The notes under the pieces were generated by a model that was not told the origin of the DNA, did no database searches, and saw nothing but the letters and a program-made list of their open reading frames with translations. This document shows, in pieces, positions 1-10,160 of a stretch of DNA of 64,000 nucleotides. The stretch covers positions 2,294,001 through 2,358,000 of the forward strand of contig NC_010168.1 of the NCBI RefSeq assembly GCF_000018885.1, in the 5' to 3' direction. Position 1 is the first letter of the stretch; the number at the start of each line of letters is the position of its first letter. The translations under genes and the position numbers were made by a program. This stretch comes from Renibacterium salmoninarum ATCC 33209 (GTDB lineage: Bacteria; Actinomycetota; Actinomycetes; Actinomycetales; Micrococcaceae).

Positions 1-17
1 AAGATCAAGCGGCGAAA

Positions 18-51
18 GCGAAGGCGACACCCTCTTGAGTGTCGCCTTCGC
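18..51 (-). terminator. Hairpin terminator after the first secreted-protein gene
   Basis: Perfect 13-bp arms (18-30 and 39-51) around an 8-nt loop lie just beyond the 3' end of the minus-strand gene that stops at 100. The T-tract is weak. The position and strong GC stem make it a plausible intrinsic terminator. Confidence 0.65.
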
Positions 52-99
52 CCGTTAGTCGATCAACGGCATCGAAACCGGGTCGAGAAGCAGTCGAAA

Positions 100-618
100 T
101 TAGTCGACGTAGACGTTCACAACGTCCGGCGCGCCCACCGGGACGTACTGTCCGGCCGGGGTTTTGCCGTAGTAAGAGACAACGATGGCGCACTGCTCGC
201 CGCCATTGTCCTTAGCCGTGTTCAGACAGGTGGTGCTGCCGACGCCGGGCTGGCGAGTGGTGAAGTCAAAGTTATTGAAGTCGCCATCGATGATCACGGA
301 GTTGGAGTAGCTGCTTGCCGCGGCGGTTAGACGAGTAGCCCGACCGGATTCACCGTTGCAGGCAGTTCCCGGAGTCTTAGCGACGTTGCAGCTAGAGATT
401 GCATAAAAACCAGCCCCGGTAGGTACGGTTCCCTGCACAGTAACGGAGCTTCCGCTAACGACGGAAGAACCATTGACCGGGTTGGTTACGGCTGCCTGAG
501 CAGGCATTGCACTGAGCAAACCCAAAGCAACTACGGCGACAGCGGCCGCTGGGACAGCGAACAGACGGGACTTCTTTTTGGCGTTCGAGGAGGTTTCGGC
601 CAGCAAGGTGCGAGTCAT
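100..618 (-). CDS. Secreted neocarzinostatin-like beta-sandwich protein
   Basis: A 172-residue protein with a basic N-terminus, a hydrophobic core and an AQA-A signal-peptidase site near residue 42, so it is probably exported. The mature part starts with a short V-T-N-P-V-N-G segment and contains four cysteines. The first pair has C-x9-C spacing (C in SSCN, C in TACN), the same spacing as the first disulfide of neocarzinostatin and related enediyne apoproteins. The pattern of beta-strands around it also resembles that family (PF00960-like). Those proteins are small carriers; no chromophore genes are visible here, so a carrier role is not implied. A candidate DtxR-type site lies about 220 bp upstream of the start. 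The family call is my inference from spacing and overall pattern; secretion is well supported. Confidence 0.6.
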   Translation of the reverse strand: MTRTLLAETSSNAKKKSRLFAVPAAAVAVVALGLLSAMPAQAAVTNPVNGSSVVSGSSVTVQGTVPTGAGFYAISSCNVAKTPGTACNGESGRATRLTAAASSYSNSVIIDGDFNNFDFTTRQPGVGSTTCLNTAKDNGGEQCAIVVSYYGKTPAGQYVPVGAPDVVNVYVD

Positions 619-836
619 CTGAGACCATTCTTTCTGCGATAGGCTGGCCTCGCAGCCTAGCCCTATGAAGGTGCCGCATTCGCGGCTCTATGTGGGTCGT
701 ACGGCGTCCGGGGCGGGATCCTTCGACAGTTTTCGCCCCGGTTCGCTGCACATCTAACAAGGTCGTAAACCTTGAGTTCGGCCATTGCATGGAATCTGTT
801 CGACCGACAGATTCGAGGCTAATCGACAGCCTTTAC

Positions 837-860
837 TTAGGCAAGGCAAGGCTAAGCTAA
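837..860. promoter_or_regulatory. Candidate DtxR/IdeR-type box built of 5-bp half-sites
   Basis: The sequence reads TTAGG-CAAGG-CAAGG followed by CTAAG-CTAAG and CTAA, a ladder of 5-bp units. Two overlapping 19-bp registers (837-855 and 842-860) each match 14 of 19 positions of the DtxR consensus as I remember it. The site is upstream of the exported protein ending at 618. Iron regulation is an inference. Confidence 0.4.
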
Positions 861-938
861 GCTAATTAAAAGCTGATGTGATGCTCGTCGCATTTCGATA
901 CTTGAGCACATTTCTCACTGCTGCCAGAACGCAAAGTT

Positions 939-957
939 GCGGTGCCAAAGGCACCGC
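939..957 (-). terminator. Small GC hairpin, possible terminator
   Basis: An 8-bp perfect stem with a 3-nt AAA loop sits 44 bp past the stop of the minus-strand gene at 1001. There is no strong T-run. Confidence 0.4.
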
Positions 958-1000
958 CACTTCAGAGTAAAACTGAGCTAATTAGTTGCTAAATCAGGCC

Positions 1001-1948
1001 TTAGTAGTTCGCTAAAACCAGATCCGTTTTGAAGGCATTTTCATGCAATAACCGGCCAAGGCCATCAAGGGTTTTGATGACGTCAGAGCGAATCGCCGTC
1101 GCATCGCCGAGCTTGGTCGCATCCGCGCTGACCTCAAGATAGCTGTACGAGCCATTTTGGGACTTCATCGGCGTCAGCTGAAGATCAACAGCGTGCCCGC
1201 CAATGGTCGCCGAGTAGTTTGACTGCCGTACCGGACCATAGATCCGCGATTTGTCGATCACGGAGCTCACCCAATTATTCGACCGCCATTTGCTCAACTT
1301 TCCGGGAAGATTCGACTGAACTACGTCGATAGAATCCGCACCACCGGGCAGCTGGTCGTCATTGAGGCTGTCCGCAGAAGCCTTCTTTTTATTAGAGAAA
1401 TCCAAGGTGGAAATTGTGTAGCTCATGTTTACTTGCGCATCATAATTAGTGTCCGAGGAGCTGAATCCCGAGTCATTGGCGGTATCCAAAGTGGCATTGA
1501 TGTCCTTCGCAGCGGTGCCTCCATTGGCAATACTGAACCGCTTCTTATAGGTCAGTTTTTGATCGCCAGCGCCGTTGTCCCGCTTGATTCGCATGCTCCA
1601 ACCTTCGCTTGCAAGGTCCTGCGCACTGTCATCAATGTACTGGGCCAGCTCATATCCTGACTCTGAGCTAATGCTCAGCTTGCTGCTCGACGTCGCGGTG
1701 AATTTGCCGTTTGAGTCAAGCACCTTTGCCGGGTCCAAACGCAATTTGATCTGGTAGGTAGGGCTGGCATTAGAGGCTGCCCGAGCCGAAAGCGGTGACT
1801 CGAGGGCCGCGGGGCCGCTGATCGTTGCCGCGACGACCGCAGCTGCAGCAAGTAATGCAGTCCAGCGCGGAAGCCGCCGCTGTGCTGCTGAAGTGGTTTG
1901 AATATTCGCAAGTTCGATAGACATGAATTTATTTTCACTAACCAACAC
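1001..1948 (-). CDS. Exported protein with CYTH-like sequence features
   Basis: A 315-residue protein with a hydrophobic segment at about residues 30-45 and an Ala-rich signal-cleavage region (ARA-A), so probably secreted or anchored. After the signal, the pattern Y-Q-I-K-L-R-L-D, then W-S-M-R-I-K-R, then L-T-Y-K-K-R resembles the charged strands of the CYTH (triphosphate tunnel) fold, which use alternating Lys/Arg/Glu to hold phosphorylated ligands. That family is normally cytosolic, so an exported version would be unusual. The start could be GTG at 1948 or ATG at 1924. It is followed by a small hairpin and preceded by a palindromic repeat. I do not recognise a specific function. Confidence 0.5.
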   Translation of the reverse strand: MLVSENKFMSIELANIQTTSAAQRRLPRWTALLAAAAVVAATISGPAALESPLSARAASNASPTYQIKLRLDPAKVLDSNGKFTATSSSKLSISSESGYELAQYIDDSAQDLASEGWSMRIKRDNGAGDQKLTYKKRFSIANGGTAAKDINATLDTANDSGFSSSDTNYDAQVNMSYTISTLDFSNKKKASADSLNDDQLPGGADSIDVVQSNLPGKLSKWRSNNWVSSVIDKSRIYGPVRQSNYSATIGGHAVDLQLTPMKSQNGSYSYLEVSADATKLGDATAIRSDVIKTLDGLGRLLHENAFKTDLVLANY

Positions 1949-2025
1949 GTCCGGAGGCTCTCAACAGAGTGAACGTTTAATGACTCCAAGCTGGGAATTC
2001 ACCCCAAATCGACCCACCCCACAAT

Positions 2026-2088
2026 AAACGCTGCACCACTTTTGGTCGTTATGAAGGCCGTATAACGACCAAAAGTGGTGCAGCGTTT
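2026..2088. repeat. Intergenic palindromic element, copy 1
   Basis: Perfect 27-bp arms (2026-2052 and 2062-2088) flank a 9-nt loop. The outer 18 bases, AAACGCTGCACCACTTTT, recur in two other elements here, while the inner stem is specific to this copy. It starts 5 bp beyond the stop of the quinone reductase gene and could act as its terminator. Confidence 0.85.
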
Positions 2089-2092
2089 TCGA

Positions 2093-3010
2093 TTAGTTCA
2101 GCGTGATGACGATTTTGCCGCGCAGATGCCCGCCTTCGGCACGCACATAAGCTTGCTGAACCTGGTCGAAGGGGTAACGCGAATCAATAGGAACTTCGAC
2201 GTCGCCAGCGGCCACCAAAACGGCAAGCTCGGCAAGATTTTCGTTACTTGACTGAGCACCGCCAACAGAATTCGCGCCTTGCAACTCATCACCGTGCGCT
2301 GCTGCCGAAGAGATTCGGTTCAACGGAATGCCCAGCTCCAAAGCTGCCGAAATCGTCGCTGCCCCCTGAGCATCAATCACGCCGGTAATCCCCTGCGGCG
2401 CTGCGGCACGGATCCGGTCCGCCTGCCCGTCGCCGTAGCTGACCGGCACGACGCCGAGTCCTTGAAGGTACGCATGATTGGCTTCGCTAGCGGTACCAAT
2501 TACTGTCGCACCCTTACGCTTTGCCAGTTGTGCTGCGATGACGCCGACGCCACCGGAAGCTGCACTGACCAAGACCGTATCTTGCTCACCCAAATCGAGG
2601 GACTCCACCAACGCCCAGGCTGTTCTGCCCGCAATCCACAAGCTGCCTGCTATCTCCAAGCTGAGGCCCGCCGGCACTGGGAGCACCGAAGACACTGGCA
2701 CCACCGCGAAGTCCGCGATTGCCTCATTTCGAGCTGCCGCAAATACCTCATAACCTACTGCGAACTCTGAAACACCCTCGCCAACCTGATCCACAACTCC
2801 AGCAAGATCATTGCCGACGCCGGATGGCAGCGAGACACCGAACGCCGCCGCAATAGGACCGCCATGGAAAAGCTTGAAGTCCGCTGGATTCAGCCCGGCA
2901 TAAGAAACCTTAATCCGAATTTGTCCCTCCCCAGCCTGCGGCTCCTCGACATTAACGACTTGCAGGACCTCGGGTCCACCAAACTCTTCGTACTGAACGA
3001 ACCTAGACAT
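2093..3010 (-). CDS. Zinc-less MDR-family NADPH:quinone oxidoreductase
   Basis: A 305-residue medium-chain dehydrogenase/reductase of the quinone-reductase type, which reduces quinones or enones with NADPH in the cytosol. It has the GroES-like N-terminal half (GLNPADFKL, GNDLAGVV) and the Rossmann dinucleotide motif SGGVGVIAAQLAKRKG, and lacks the structural-zinc cysteines of alcohol dehydrogenases. I place the start at the ATG at 3010, because AGGAAG lies 5-8 bp upstream; an in-frame start 15 codons earlier has no comparable site. It is divergent from a PadR regulator at 3223, which may control both. A hairpin follows the stop directly. Confidence 0.85.
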   Translation of the reverse strand: MSRFVQYEEFGGPEVLQVVNVEEPQAGEGQIRIKVSYAGLNPADFKLFHGGPIAAAFGVSLPSGVGNDLAGVVDQVGEGVSEFAVGYEVFAAARNEAIADFAVVPVSSVLPVPAGLSLEIAGSLWIAGRTAWALVESLDLGEQDTVLVSAASGGVGVIAAQLAKRKGATVIGTASEANHAYLQGLGVVPVSYGDGQADRIRAAAPQGITGVIDAQGAATISAALELGIPLNRISSAAAHGDELQGANSVGGAQSSNENLAELAVLVAAGDVEVPIDSRYPFDQVQQAYVRAEGGHLRGKIVITLN

Positions 3011-3104
3011 CACAACTTCCTTCGCAATAGGACTCGCGCAAGCTCCTGCGCTCACTGAGGCTAACCGTCATGAGCCAGATTTCATTTCCGATTCCGTCCC
3101 CTGC

Positions 3105-3166
3105 AAACGCTGCACCACTTTTGGGCCTTAAACCCATGGAATAAGGCCCAAAGTGGTGCAGCGTTT
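3105..3166. repeat. Intergenic palindromic element, copy 2
   Basis: The same outer sequence AAACGCTGCACCACTTTT appears as inverted arms, 3105-3130 and 3142-3166. The right arm lacks one A, giving a single bulge. The inner stem (GGGCCTTA) differs from the other copies but still pairs. This copy lies between two divergent genes, so it is not an ordinary terminator. Confidence 0.8.
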
Positions 3167-3191
3167 GGATACGGGGTAAGCCAGATTTGAC

Positions 3192-3209
3192 TATGCAAGT
3201 AATTGCATA
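3192..3209. promoter_or_regulatory. Inverted repeat operator before the PadR gene
   Basis: TATGCAA and TTGCATA form 7-bp arms with a 4-bp spacer, 14 bp upstream of the PadR start. Autoregulation by PadR is typical of the family; assignment to this protein is inference. Confidence 0.45.
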
Positions 3210-3222
3210 TGAAACTTGATGC

Positions 3223-5788
<2,566 letters not shown>

Positions 5789-5852
5789 CCGGACTCTATG
5801 CCACGTCCGATTTCCGCGAGTAAATGTGCGCCAATGCCAGCAGAATAAACGA

Positions 5853-6386
5853 ATGAGTATTCCGCAAAACCATCTCCGGATTCAGCCTGCCATCTTGTAT
5901 TTCGGTACGCCGGTCGTGCTGATCAGCACACTCAACCCGGATAACACGGTCAACGTGGCGCCGATCTCTTCGATATTTTGGTTAGCCCAGCGAGCGGTGA
6001 TCGGCATCAGCGCTAGTTCACAGACTGCGCAAAATCTCTTGGGATCAAAGGAATGCGTGCTCAATTTGCCTGCTGCCGAGCAAAGCGAACTAGTCAATGC
6101 CTTGGCTCTGACAACAGGAAACCCGGAAATCTCAATCAACAAAACGCGCCGCGGATATCGCTATGTTTCGGATAAGGCAGCCCGCGCAGGGATAAGTTTC
6201 CAAGCTTCCGAAGAGATCAAAACGCCGCGTGTAGCGCAGTGCCCGGTGCAACAGGAGGCAAAGCTGGTCCGAAGCGAGTCTTTGATGGCCGACGTCGCAG
6301 CGCAGGCTGGAAAAATTCTCACCATGGAGCTTGAGATTTTGGCCGTGCATATCCTGCCAGAGCTACGTATGGCCGCGAATCAGTGA
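5853..6386 (+). CDS. Flavin reductase-like FMN-binding protein, 3' end cut by IS copy 1
   Basis: A 177-residue protein of the flavin-reductase-like domain family (split-barrel FMN binding), with the typical F-G-T-P-V-V-L-I-S-T and V-N-V-A-P-I-S-S-I-F-W segments, then C-V-L-N-L-P. Such proteins usually run to about 200-220 residues. Here the stop codon TGA at 6384-6386 is the first triplet of the insertion sequence, so the original C-terminus is probably lost. Function, if any remains, is unknown. It lies 65 bp after the broken FadH-like gene and may belong to the same original operon. Confidence 0.7.
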   Translation: MSIPQNHLRIQPAILYFGTPVVLISTLNPDNTVNVAPISSIFWLAQRAVIGISASSQTAQNLLGSKECVLNLPAAEQSELVNALALTTGNPEISINKTRRGYRYVSDKAARAGISFQASEEIKTPRVAQCPVQQEAKLVRSESLMADVAAQAGKILTMELEILAVHILPELRMAANQ

Positions 6387-6433
6387 ATCGCCCCGGTGTG
6401 TCCGGAGACTTTCTTGTTTGAGAGGATCAGGAC

Positions 6434-6799
6434 ATGGCAGGGAAAACTACGACACGGTATCCGCAGGAGTTGAAGGATCGTACGGTGCGCATGGTGGCGG
6501 AGATGGAGGGTGCGTCTTCGGAGTGGGCGGCGATGCAAAAAGTTGCCCAGCTTTTGGGTGTGGGTGTGCCGGAAACGGTGCGTAAATGGGTCCGGCAAGC
6601 CGAGATCGATGTTGGTACTAGAACTGGAACAACGAGCACGGAATCGGCCGAGCTGAAACGGTTACGGCGTGAGAACGCTGAGCTGAAACGGGCGAACGCG
6701 ATCCTTCGGAGTGCTTCAGCTTTTTTCGCGGTCGAACTCGACCGCCACAACACTGATCGTGAAATACATCAAGGACCATGCCGGTCACCGCGAGAATAA
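6434..6799 (+). CDS. IS994-like OrfA, copy 1
   Basis: A 121-residue transposase subunit with an N-terminal helix-turn-helix of the IS3 OrfA type (R-Y-P-Q-E-L-K-D-R-T-V-R-M-V) and a C-terminal leucine-rich coiled coil (LKRLRRENAELKRANAILR). It contains a T6C run at 6721-6727 of the kind that permits ribosomal frameshifting. Unusually for IS3, orfA and the main body of orfB are in the same frame, separated by its TAA at 6797-6799. Confidence 0.9.
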   Translation: MAGKTTTRYPQELKDRTVRMVAEMEGASSEWAAMQKVAQLLGVGVPETVRKWVRQAEIDVGTRTGTTSTESAELKRLRRENAELKRANAILRSASAFFAVELDRHNTDREIHQGPCRSPRE

Positions 6800-6808
6800 T
6801 GGATTGCG

Positions 6809-7699
6809 GTGGGGTGTCGAGTCGATCTGCCAGGTGCTTACTGGGACGGGGTGAAGACCACCCCGTCCACGTACTACGAATGGGTGGATAAAACACGATC
6901 TCACCGAGAACAACGTGATGAGGTGCTCAAGCCCGTGATCCAGAAGGTGTATGCCGCTAATTACGGGGTTTACGGCACCAGGAAAGTCTGGTTGGCGATG
7001 AACCGTGAAGGTGTGCCGGTGGCCAGGTGCACGGTAGAACGGCTCATGGGGTTACTTGGCATACAGGGTGCGGTCCGTGGCAAGGTCAAACGCACCACGA
7101 TCAAAGACTCGAAGGCAGCCCGAGCGAAGGACTTGGTCCGCCGTGATTTCACACCAACGGCACCGGATCGGCTATGGGTAGATGATTTCACCTATGTTTC
7201 GACCTGGTCCGGGTGGGTCTATGTTGCCTTCGTGATCGATGCCTACTCTCGGAGGATCCTGGGCTGGTCAGCGAGTGCTTCTATGAACACCGTGCTAGTG
7301 CTCAACGCAGTTAATCAGGCAATCTGGAGTCGTGAACGGGCCGGGGCTGAGATTTCCGGGGTGATTCATCATCACGATGCCGGGGCTCAATACGCCTCCT
7401 TGGCCTTCACCGAACGCCTGGCCCAGGCCGGTATCCGCCCCTCGATCGGTTCTGTGGGTGATAGTTACGACAACGCCTTGGCGGAAACCATCAACGGGCT
7501 TTATAAGACCGAGCTGATCAAACCCGGCAAGCCCTGGCGGACTCTAGAAGAAGTCGAAATCGGCACCGCTGAATGGGCCGATTGGTACAACCACCGAAGG
7601 CTCTACCAGTACTGCGGAGACATCCCACCAGTAGAGCTAGAAAACCACTACTACAATCACTACCAGAGCACGGCAGCCGCCGACAGGCTCATCGTCTGA
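6809..7699 (+). CDS. IS994-like OrfB transposase (DDE), copy 1
   Basis: A 296-residue catalytic subunit. It holds the HTH_21 region (V-Y-A-A-N-Y-G-V-Y-G-T-R-K-V-W) and the rve integrase core with D in RLWVDDFTYVS, D in HHHDAGAQYAS and E in NALAETINGLYKTE. It closely resembles the IS6110 transposase. The roughly 40 residues that precede this body in IS6110 (K-Y-I-x-D-H-x-G-H-R-E ... G-L-R-W-G-V-E-S-I-C) are encoded just upstream in the +1 frame, 6720-6854, ending in TGA. Full-length OrfB would therefore need a frame change near 6850. Confidence 0.9.
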   Translation: MGCRVDLPGAYWDGVKTTPSTYYEWVDKTRSHREQRDEVLKPVIQKVYAANYGVYGTRKVWLAMNREGVPVARCTVERLMGLLGIQGAVRGKVKRTTIKDSKAARAKDLVRRDFTPTAPDRLWVDDFTYVSTWSGWVYVAFVIDAYSRRILGWSASASMNTVLVLNAVNQAIWSRERAGAEISGVIHHHDAGAQYASLAFTERLAQAGIRPSIGSVGDSYDNALAETINGLYKTELIKPGKPWRTLEEVEIGTAEWADWYNHRRLYQYCGDIPPVELENHYYNHYQSTAAADRLIV

Positions 7700-7729
7700 G
7701 AAACCCTCCGGACACACCGGAGCGATTCA

Positions 7730-8458
7730 GAGCGGGGCGATTCAACCCGCCCCACCATCCCTGCCGGCGCCTATGCCCTGTCCGAACACCAAATTTTCTC
7801 CGGCTCCACCGCGACTAACGCCAACCCAAACACAAGCACACAGGTTTGGCGCTATACGGCGCTCCGTGGAACACCAATTCCCGTCCGGTCCGTTTCCGAG
7901 CGATCAGAGCTCATAGCATTCAATGGCTTACAAGTGCAGCGGCTCGACATCAACGGTCAACCGATTGAAACTTGGAACGGGACCAATTGGATTAGCGGAC
8001 GCCTAGAAACGATGATCTTTTCCAATGGAGGATTCAGCTGGGGTGCAAACTCTTCTTGGGATGCTGGCACGTTGTCAGTTGACTCCTCGGCTGGGGCGTC
8101 ATCTCAGCAGCTACCACCAGTAACACCATTTTCAGCTCCCGGCTCATTATCCGGAACGCTTAAATTTCTGATACCCGGCATCTACGACATCCGCTGGTAT
8201 CACGCCCCTGATCGAGAGGTAGGAAATGGGGGCTATCGAATCAATATCTCAGGAACCTGGCCTGGGCCTCCAGACGCACCAAACGGAATCTCTGGCCATA
8301 ACATGCACATGAACGGCGCTTCCTTCTATGAAACACAGATAGACGCGAATAATCTCGTAGTTCCGCAAGCAAACTTGGAAATCAGATTTACTGGCGCTCA
8401 AAACGTGGCTGCCACTTGCGTGCCAAGAATCAAAGTAACCCTCAAGCAGCGGCTCTGA
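7730..8458 (+). pseudogene. 5'-truncated phage tail-fibre-like protein
   Basis: The frame is open from the IS junction to 8458. The segment before the first ATG (7934) still reads as protein (P-A-G-A-Y-A-L-S-E-H-Q-I-F-S-G-S), so the N-terminal part was removed at the IS boundary. The remaining ~240 residues are rich in Gly, Ser, Asn and Trp, as in phage fibre or receptor-binding proteins. It sits directly before the lysis genes, the usual place for tail fibre genes. Identity as a phage fibre is inference from composition and position. Confidence 0.55.
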
Positions 8459-8465
8459 CGGTCCC

Positions 8466-8750
8466 ATGCCTCAAGTGATCATCGACCTACTCATCTCCTG
8501 CATACCAGCCACCATCACCGCAATCATCGCCTACCTTGCCGGATCGAGCCGTCGTAAGCACGACATTATCGACCAGCTCCAAGAGGAACGCGAAGTACGA
8601 GAAACACAGATTGCGGCTCTTCAGACCCGCATCGACGCTTTTTACACGGACAAGCACGCCAGCCGAATCTACGTAGCCTCGCTACTCGATCACATCTGGC
8701 AGCGGAAGCCGCCACCACCACCAGACCCGCCCGCTGGTTATATCCCCTAA
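8466..8750 (+). CDS. Small phage membrane protein with coiled coil
   Basis: A 94-residue protein: one N-terminal membrane segment (residues ~3-25), a charged coiled coil (QLQEEREVRETQIAALQTRI) and a proline-rich tail. It starts 8 bp after the fibre gene. Position in a lysis module suggests a role near holin or spanin functions, but I cannot assign one. Confidence 0.65.
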   Translation: MPQVIIDLLISCIPATITAIIAYLAGSSRRKHDIIDQLQEEREVRETQIAALQTRIDAFYTDKHASRIYVASLLDHIWQRKPPPPPDPPAGYIP

Positions 8751-8779
8751 GCCCCAGACCTGGGCATTTTTTATGCCCA
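8751..8779 (+). terminator. Hairpin and T-tract between two phage genes
   Basis: GCCC/GGGC arms at 8751-8765 are followed by six T residues. An alternative stem TGGGCAT/ATGCCCA (8761-8779) places the T-run in its loop. Either could attenuate transcription into the endolysin gene. Confidence 0.5.
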
Positions 8780-8796
8780 ATTTGAAAGGCAAGAAC

Positions 8797-9609
8797 ATGG
8801 CATATACCGCCCAAACCCAATACACCTCTAGGAACTTTACCCCAGCAGCCCAGGTCCCAGCTGTGTTCGGAATGCCCCGCACTATTAGTGGCATCACGAT
8901 TCATCATTGGGGATCGAACGGTCAAGACTTCGACAACGTGCGGAACTGGCTGTGCACTAATAACACCCCAACCAGCGCCCATTACATCGCACAAGCTGGG
9001 CTAGTTGCGTGCATCGTTGATCCAGCAAACGCAGCATGGCACGCAGGAAACCCTCGCGGAAACGCGACCACGATTGGTATCGAATGCCGACCAGAAGCAA
9101 CCGACGCCGACTACGAGACAGTGGCCGAACTCATCCGTGAGCTACGGGCAGCGTATGGTGATCTGCCCCTCTACCCGCACAAGTACTGGACCTCGACGGC
9201 CTGCCCTGGAAATTGGGATCTAGCCCGGCTTGATGCACTCGCGCGCGGAACCGTGACGCAACCACCGGCTATCGTGCCACCCACTCCCGACGTCGTCACA
9301 CCTCAGCCATCAAGCGAGGATATCCAATGGCTAGTCGAGTCCGGCGAGACGCTTTCGCAGGTGGCCGCATACTACAACGGGCCCAGCGCCGAGGAGATTG
9401 CCGTCGCGAAAGGGATCGCCGACCCGAACGCGATTCAAGTCGGACAAGTGCTCACCATCCCCGGCCCGCTGCAATGGGTAGTAGACCCCGGCGACACTCT
9501 TTCCAGCATCGCCGCCTACTACCACGTAAGTCCCGACTACATCGCACAACGCAACGGCATCAAGAACCTCAATTACATCCCCGCCGGGCAAGTCCTCACC
9601 ATCAAATGA
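8797..9609 (+). CDS. Phage endolysin: N-acetylmuramoyl-L-alanine amidase with two LysM repeats
   Basis: A 270-residue cell-wall hydrolase that cleaves the amide bond between muramic acid and L-alanine. The N-terminal Amidase_2 domain (residues ~20-145) has the Zn-site elements ITIHHWG, a later PHKYW histidine and ACPGNW cysteine. Two LysM peptidoglycan-binding repeats follow: V-E-S-G-E-T-L-S-Q-V and V-D-P-G-D-T-L-S-S-I, each ending V-G/A-G-Q-V-L-T-I. I place the start at the ATG at 8797, since GAAAGGC lies upstream; an ATG 8 codons earlier lies in the hairpin. Its stop overlaps the next gene (ATGA). No signal peptide is seen, so release would need a holin. Confidence 0.9.
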   Translation: MAYTAQTQYTSRNFTPAAQVPAVFGMPRTISGITIHHWGSNGQDFDNVRNWLCTNNTPTSAHYIAQAGLVACIVDPANAAWHAGNPRGNATTIGIECRPEATDADYETVAELIRELRAAYGDLPLYPHKYWTSTACPGNWDLARLDALARGTVTQPPAIVPPTPDVVTPQPSSEDIQWLVESGETLSQVAAYYNGPSAEEIAVAKGIADPNAIQVGQVLTIPGPLQWVVDPGDTLSSIAAYYHVSPDYIAQRNGIKNLNYIPAGQVLTIK

Positions 9610-9755
9610 ACCGCCCACCGAGCCCAGCAGCAATCGCAGGCTTGCTAGTCGTCCTGGCTGTACTTGGCGCTGCGTCCGCGTGGATCATCTACACAATCCT
9701 CGAAACCATTGGCGCGGCCATCGTCCGCACACTCGAGATCTCCTCAACCCTTTAG
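9606..9755 (+). CDS. Very small one-TM phage protein, holin-like
   Basis: A 49-residue protein starting in an ATGA overlap with the endolysin gene. A single hydrophobic segment covers residues ~8-32 (AGLLVVLAVLGAASAWIIY). Size, coupling and position fit a small holin or antiholin. Confidence 0.6.
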   Translation: MNRPPSPAAIAGLLVVLAVLGAASAWIIYTILETIGAAIVRTLEISSTL

Positions 9756-9768
9756 GAGCAATCGACCC

Positions 9769-10092
9769 ATGATCACATTCGACCTACCACTATGGATCAT
9801 CCTCCAAGCGCTCGCCGCCACCTTCTTACCGTTGCTCGTGGGTCTGGTCACCACACGAACCACGAATGCCGGAGTCAAAGCGGTCTTACTCGCAGCACTC
9901 GCAGTGGTGATCGCACTAGTTTCGCAAGTTGCAGACGCTCTGCAGTACGGCAAGCCGTACAACCTCGGCATTGCGCTGGTGACTGCCGCAGTGAGCTTTG
10001 CGATCAGCGTCGGGACCCACTTCGGCATCTGGAAGCCAACAGGAACCGCTCATGCCGCGCAGCGCGTCGGCACCGGGCGCCACGTCAACTAA
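9769..10092 (+). CDS. Holin-like phage membrane protein
   Basis: A 107-residue protein with three predicted membrane segments (about 9-27, 36-52 and 65-85) and a short basic tail, matching actinophage holins that form the membrane hole for endolysin exit. AGGAG lies 9 bp before the ATG. Its last codons and TAA (10090-10092) lie inside a 74-bp perfect palindrome shared with the convergent gene. Confidence 0.75.
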   Translation: MITFDLPLWIILQALAATFLPLLVGLVTTRTTNAGVKAVLLAALAVVIALVSQVADALQYGKPYNLGIALVTAAVSFAISVGTHFGIWKPTGTAHAAQRVGTGRHVN

Positions 10093-10160
10093 CTAACAAA
10101 AAAGAAATTCCCTCTTCTGCTACGTAGCAGAAGAGGGAATTTCTTTTTTGTTAGTTAGTT
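10087..10160. repeat. 74-bp perfect palindrome spanning two convergent stop codons
   Basis: Two 37-bp arms (10087-10123 and 10124-10160) are exact reverse complements with no spacer, centred on TAC|GTA. The stop codons of the holin-like gene and of the convergent membrane-protein gene both lie inside it. The stem CCCTCTTCTGC with flanking A- and T-runs would act as a bidirectional terminator. Confidence 0.95.

Larger units (their letters stand above)
619..1000. other. Intergenic region with a possible iron-type operator and one hairpin
   Basis: This 382-bp gap holds no convincing gene. It contains the promoter side of the neocarzinostatin-like gene, a run of five-base half-sites at 837-860, and a small hairpin at 939-957. 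Confidence 0.6.
6384..7729 (+). mobile_element. IS994-like IS3-family insertion sequence (IS6110 group), copy 1
   Basis: A 1,346-bp element with imperfect terminal inverted repeats starting TGAATCGCCCCGGTGTGTCC on the left and ending in the matching complement on the right. It carries orfA and orfB. The flanks are unrelated: a flavin-reductase gene on the left and a phage structural gene already in mid-frame on the right. There is no matching 3-bp target duplication (CAG against GAG). This suggests that the DNA on one side was deleted after insertion, or that two copies recombined. Confidence 0.93.

Noticed and set aside
2026-2088. Palindromic element considered as an ordinary rho-independent terminator only
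   Set aside because: Copy 2 of the same family lies between divergent genes and the outer sequence is conserved far beyond terminator needs; a simple terminator does not explain this.
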